From: Isoetes taiwanensis
Taxonomy: Eukaryota; Streptophyta; Lycopodiopsida; Isoetales; Isoetaceae
Length of the DNA: 64,000 bases
Assembly (NCBI GenBank): GCA_021234155.1
Contig: JAJEKV010000011.1
Location: 7,859,132 to 7,923,131 of the forward strand
Direction: 5' to 3'
The position numbers and the translations under genes were made by a program. Under the pieces are notes generated by a model. That model saw only the letters and a program-made list of their open reading frames with translations. It had not been told where the DNA came from and did not search any database. The first letter of the stretch is position 1; every line of letters begins with the position of its first letter. Below, piece after piece: positions 63,970 to 64,000 of the stretch.

Positions 63970-64000
63970 TTACGTCATAAGGTTATAGAAGGAAATATGG

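Noticed and set aside
1-64000. CRISPR array, operons, ribosome-binding sites, rRNA
   Set aside because: No spaced identical short repeats or rRNA motifs; the gene content and splice sites are those of a plant nuclear genome.

Overview
The window looks like nuclear DNA of a land plant. Recognisable plant families include an LRR receptor-like protein, an F-box/kelch protein, a PPR protein, family-1 beta-glucosidase pieces, a U2B''-type RRM exon, an ALG2-type mannosyltransferase and a chromodomain Ty3/gypsy retrotransposon. Splice signals (GTAAGT donors, polypyrimidine-AG acceptors) are visible. A piggyBac-family transposase and a DFAENY/SDGA-type DDE transposase are rarely reported from flowering plants, so I lean towards a seed-free plant (fern, lycophyte or bryophyte). 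That is inference, not proof. I see no rRNA, complete tRNA or CRISPR, and almost no intact host gene: most of the window is nested and decayed transposons carrying gene fragments.

Layout. 0-2 kb: a gypsy integrase scrap and non-coding DNA. 2-11.7 kb: a decayed chromovirus. It has an unrecognised 509-codon 5' frame, gag, protease, RT, RNase H, integrase and chromodomain, then a polypurine tract and the start of a 3' LTR. 12-19 kb: mostly non-coding, with several Helitron-like 3' ends, a small inverted-repeat element and short unrecognised coding scraps. 20-23 kb: a coiled-coil fragment and a 'gaatcggaggagcatat' minisatellite. 23.1-28.2 kb (minus): an LRR receptor-like gene split by a 3.3 kb CACTA element (24428-27746, TSD TTC) that carries beta-glucosidase fragments.

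28.5-35.1 kb: a piggyBac-type transposase pseudogene, split by a 3.67 kb segment bounded by two 438-bp direct repeats. 35322-46555: the most interesting object, an 11.2 kb DNA transposon with perfect 22-bp TIRs and a TACT target duplication. On the plus strand it carries a spliced DDE transposase, itself interrupted by a 1.9 kb MULE-like insertion. On the minus strand it carries a decayed multi-exon gene with an FCP1-type HAD phosphatase domain followed by a Ulp1-type protease domain. 48.1-49.5 kb: a second copy of the piggyBac 5' region; a third piece is at 59.2 kb. 49.8-53.5 kb: a minus-strand Helitron end next to PPR, ALG2 and alpha/beta-hydrolase fragments. 54.3-54.8 kb: a 530-bp TTAA-flanked inverted-repeat element whose empty site is preserved 3 kb away in inverted orientation. 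59.5 kb: a CACTA-type terminus with GTCAGA repeats. 60.9-62.9 kb (minus): a decayed F-box/kelch gene with a spliceable U2B'' RRM exon inside an intron. 63.97 kb: a further Helitron 3' end.

The genes do not form a pathway. The region is best read as a transposon graveyard in which at least six classes (gypsy, CACTA, piggyBac, MULE, Helitron and an unassigned DDE class) inserted into each other and copied or trapped host exons.
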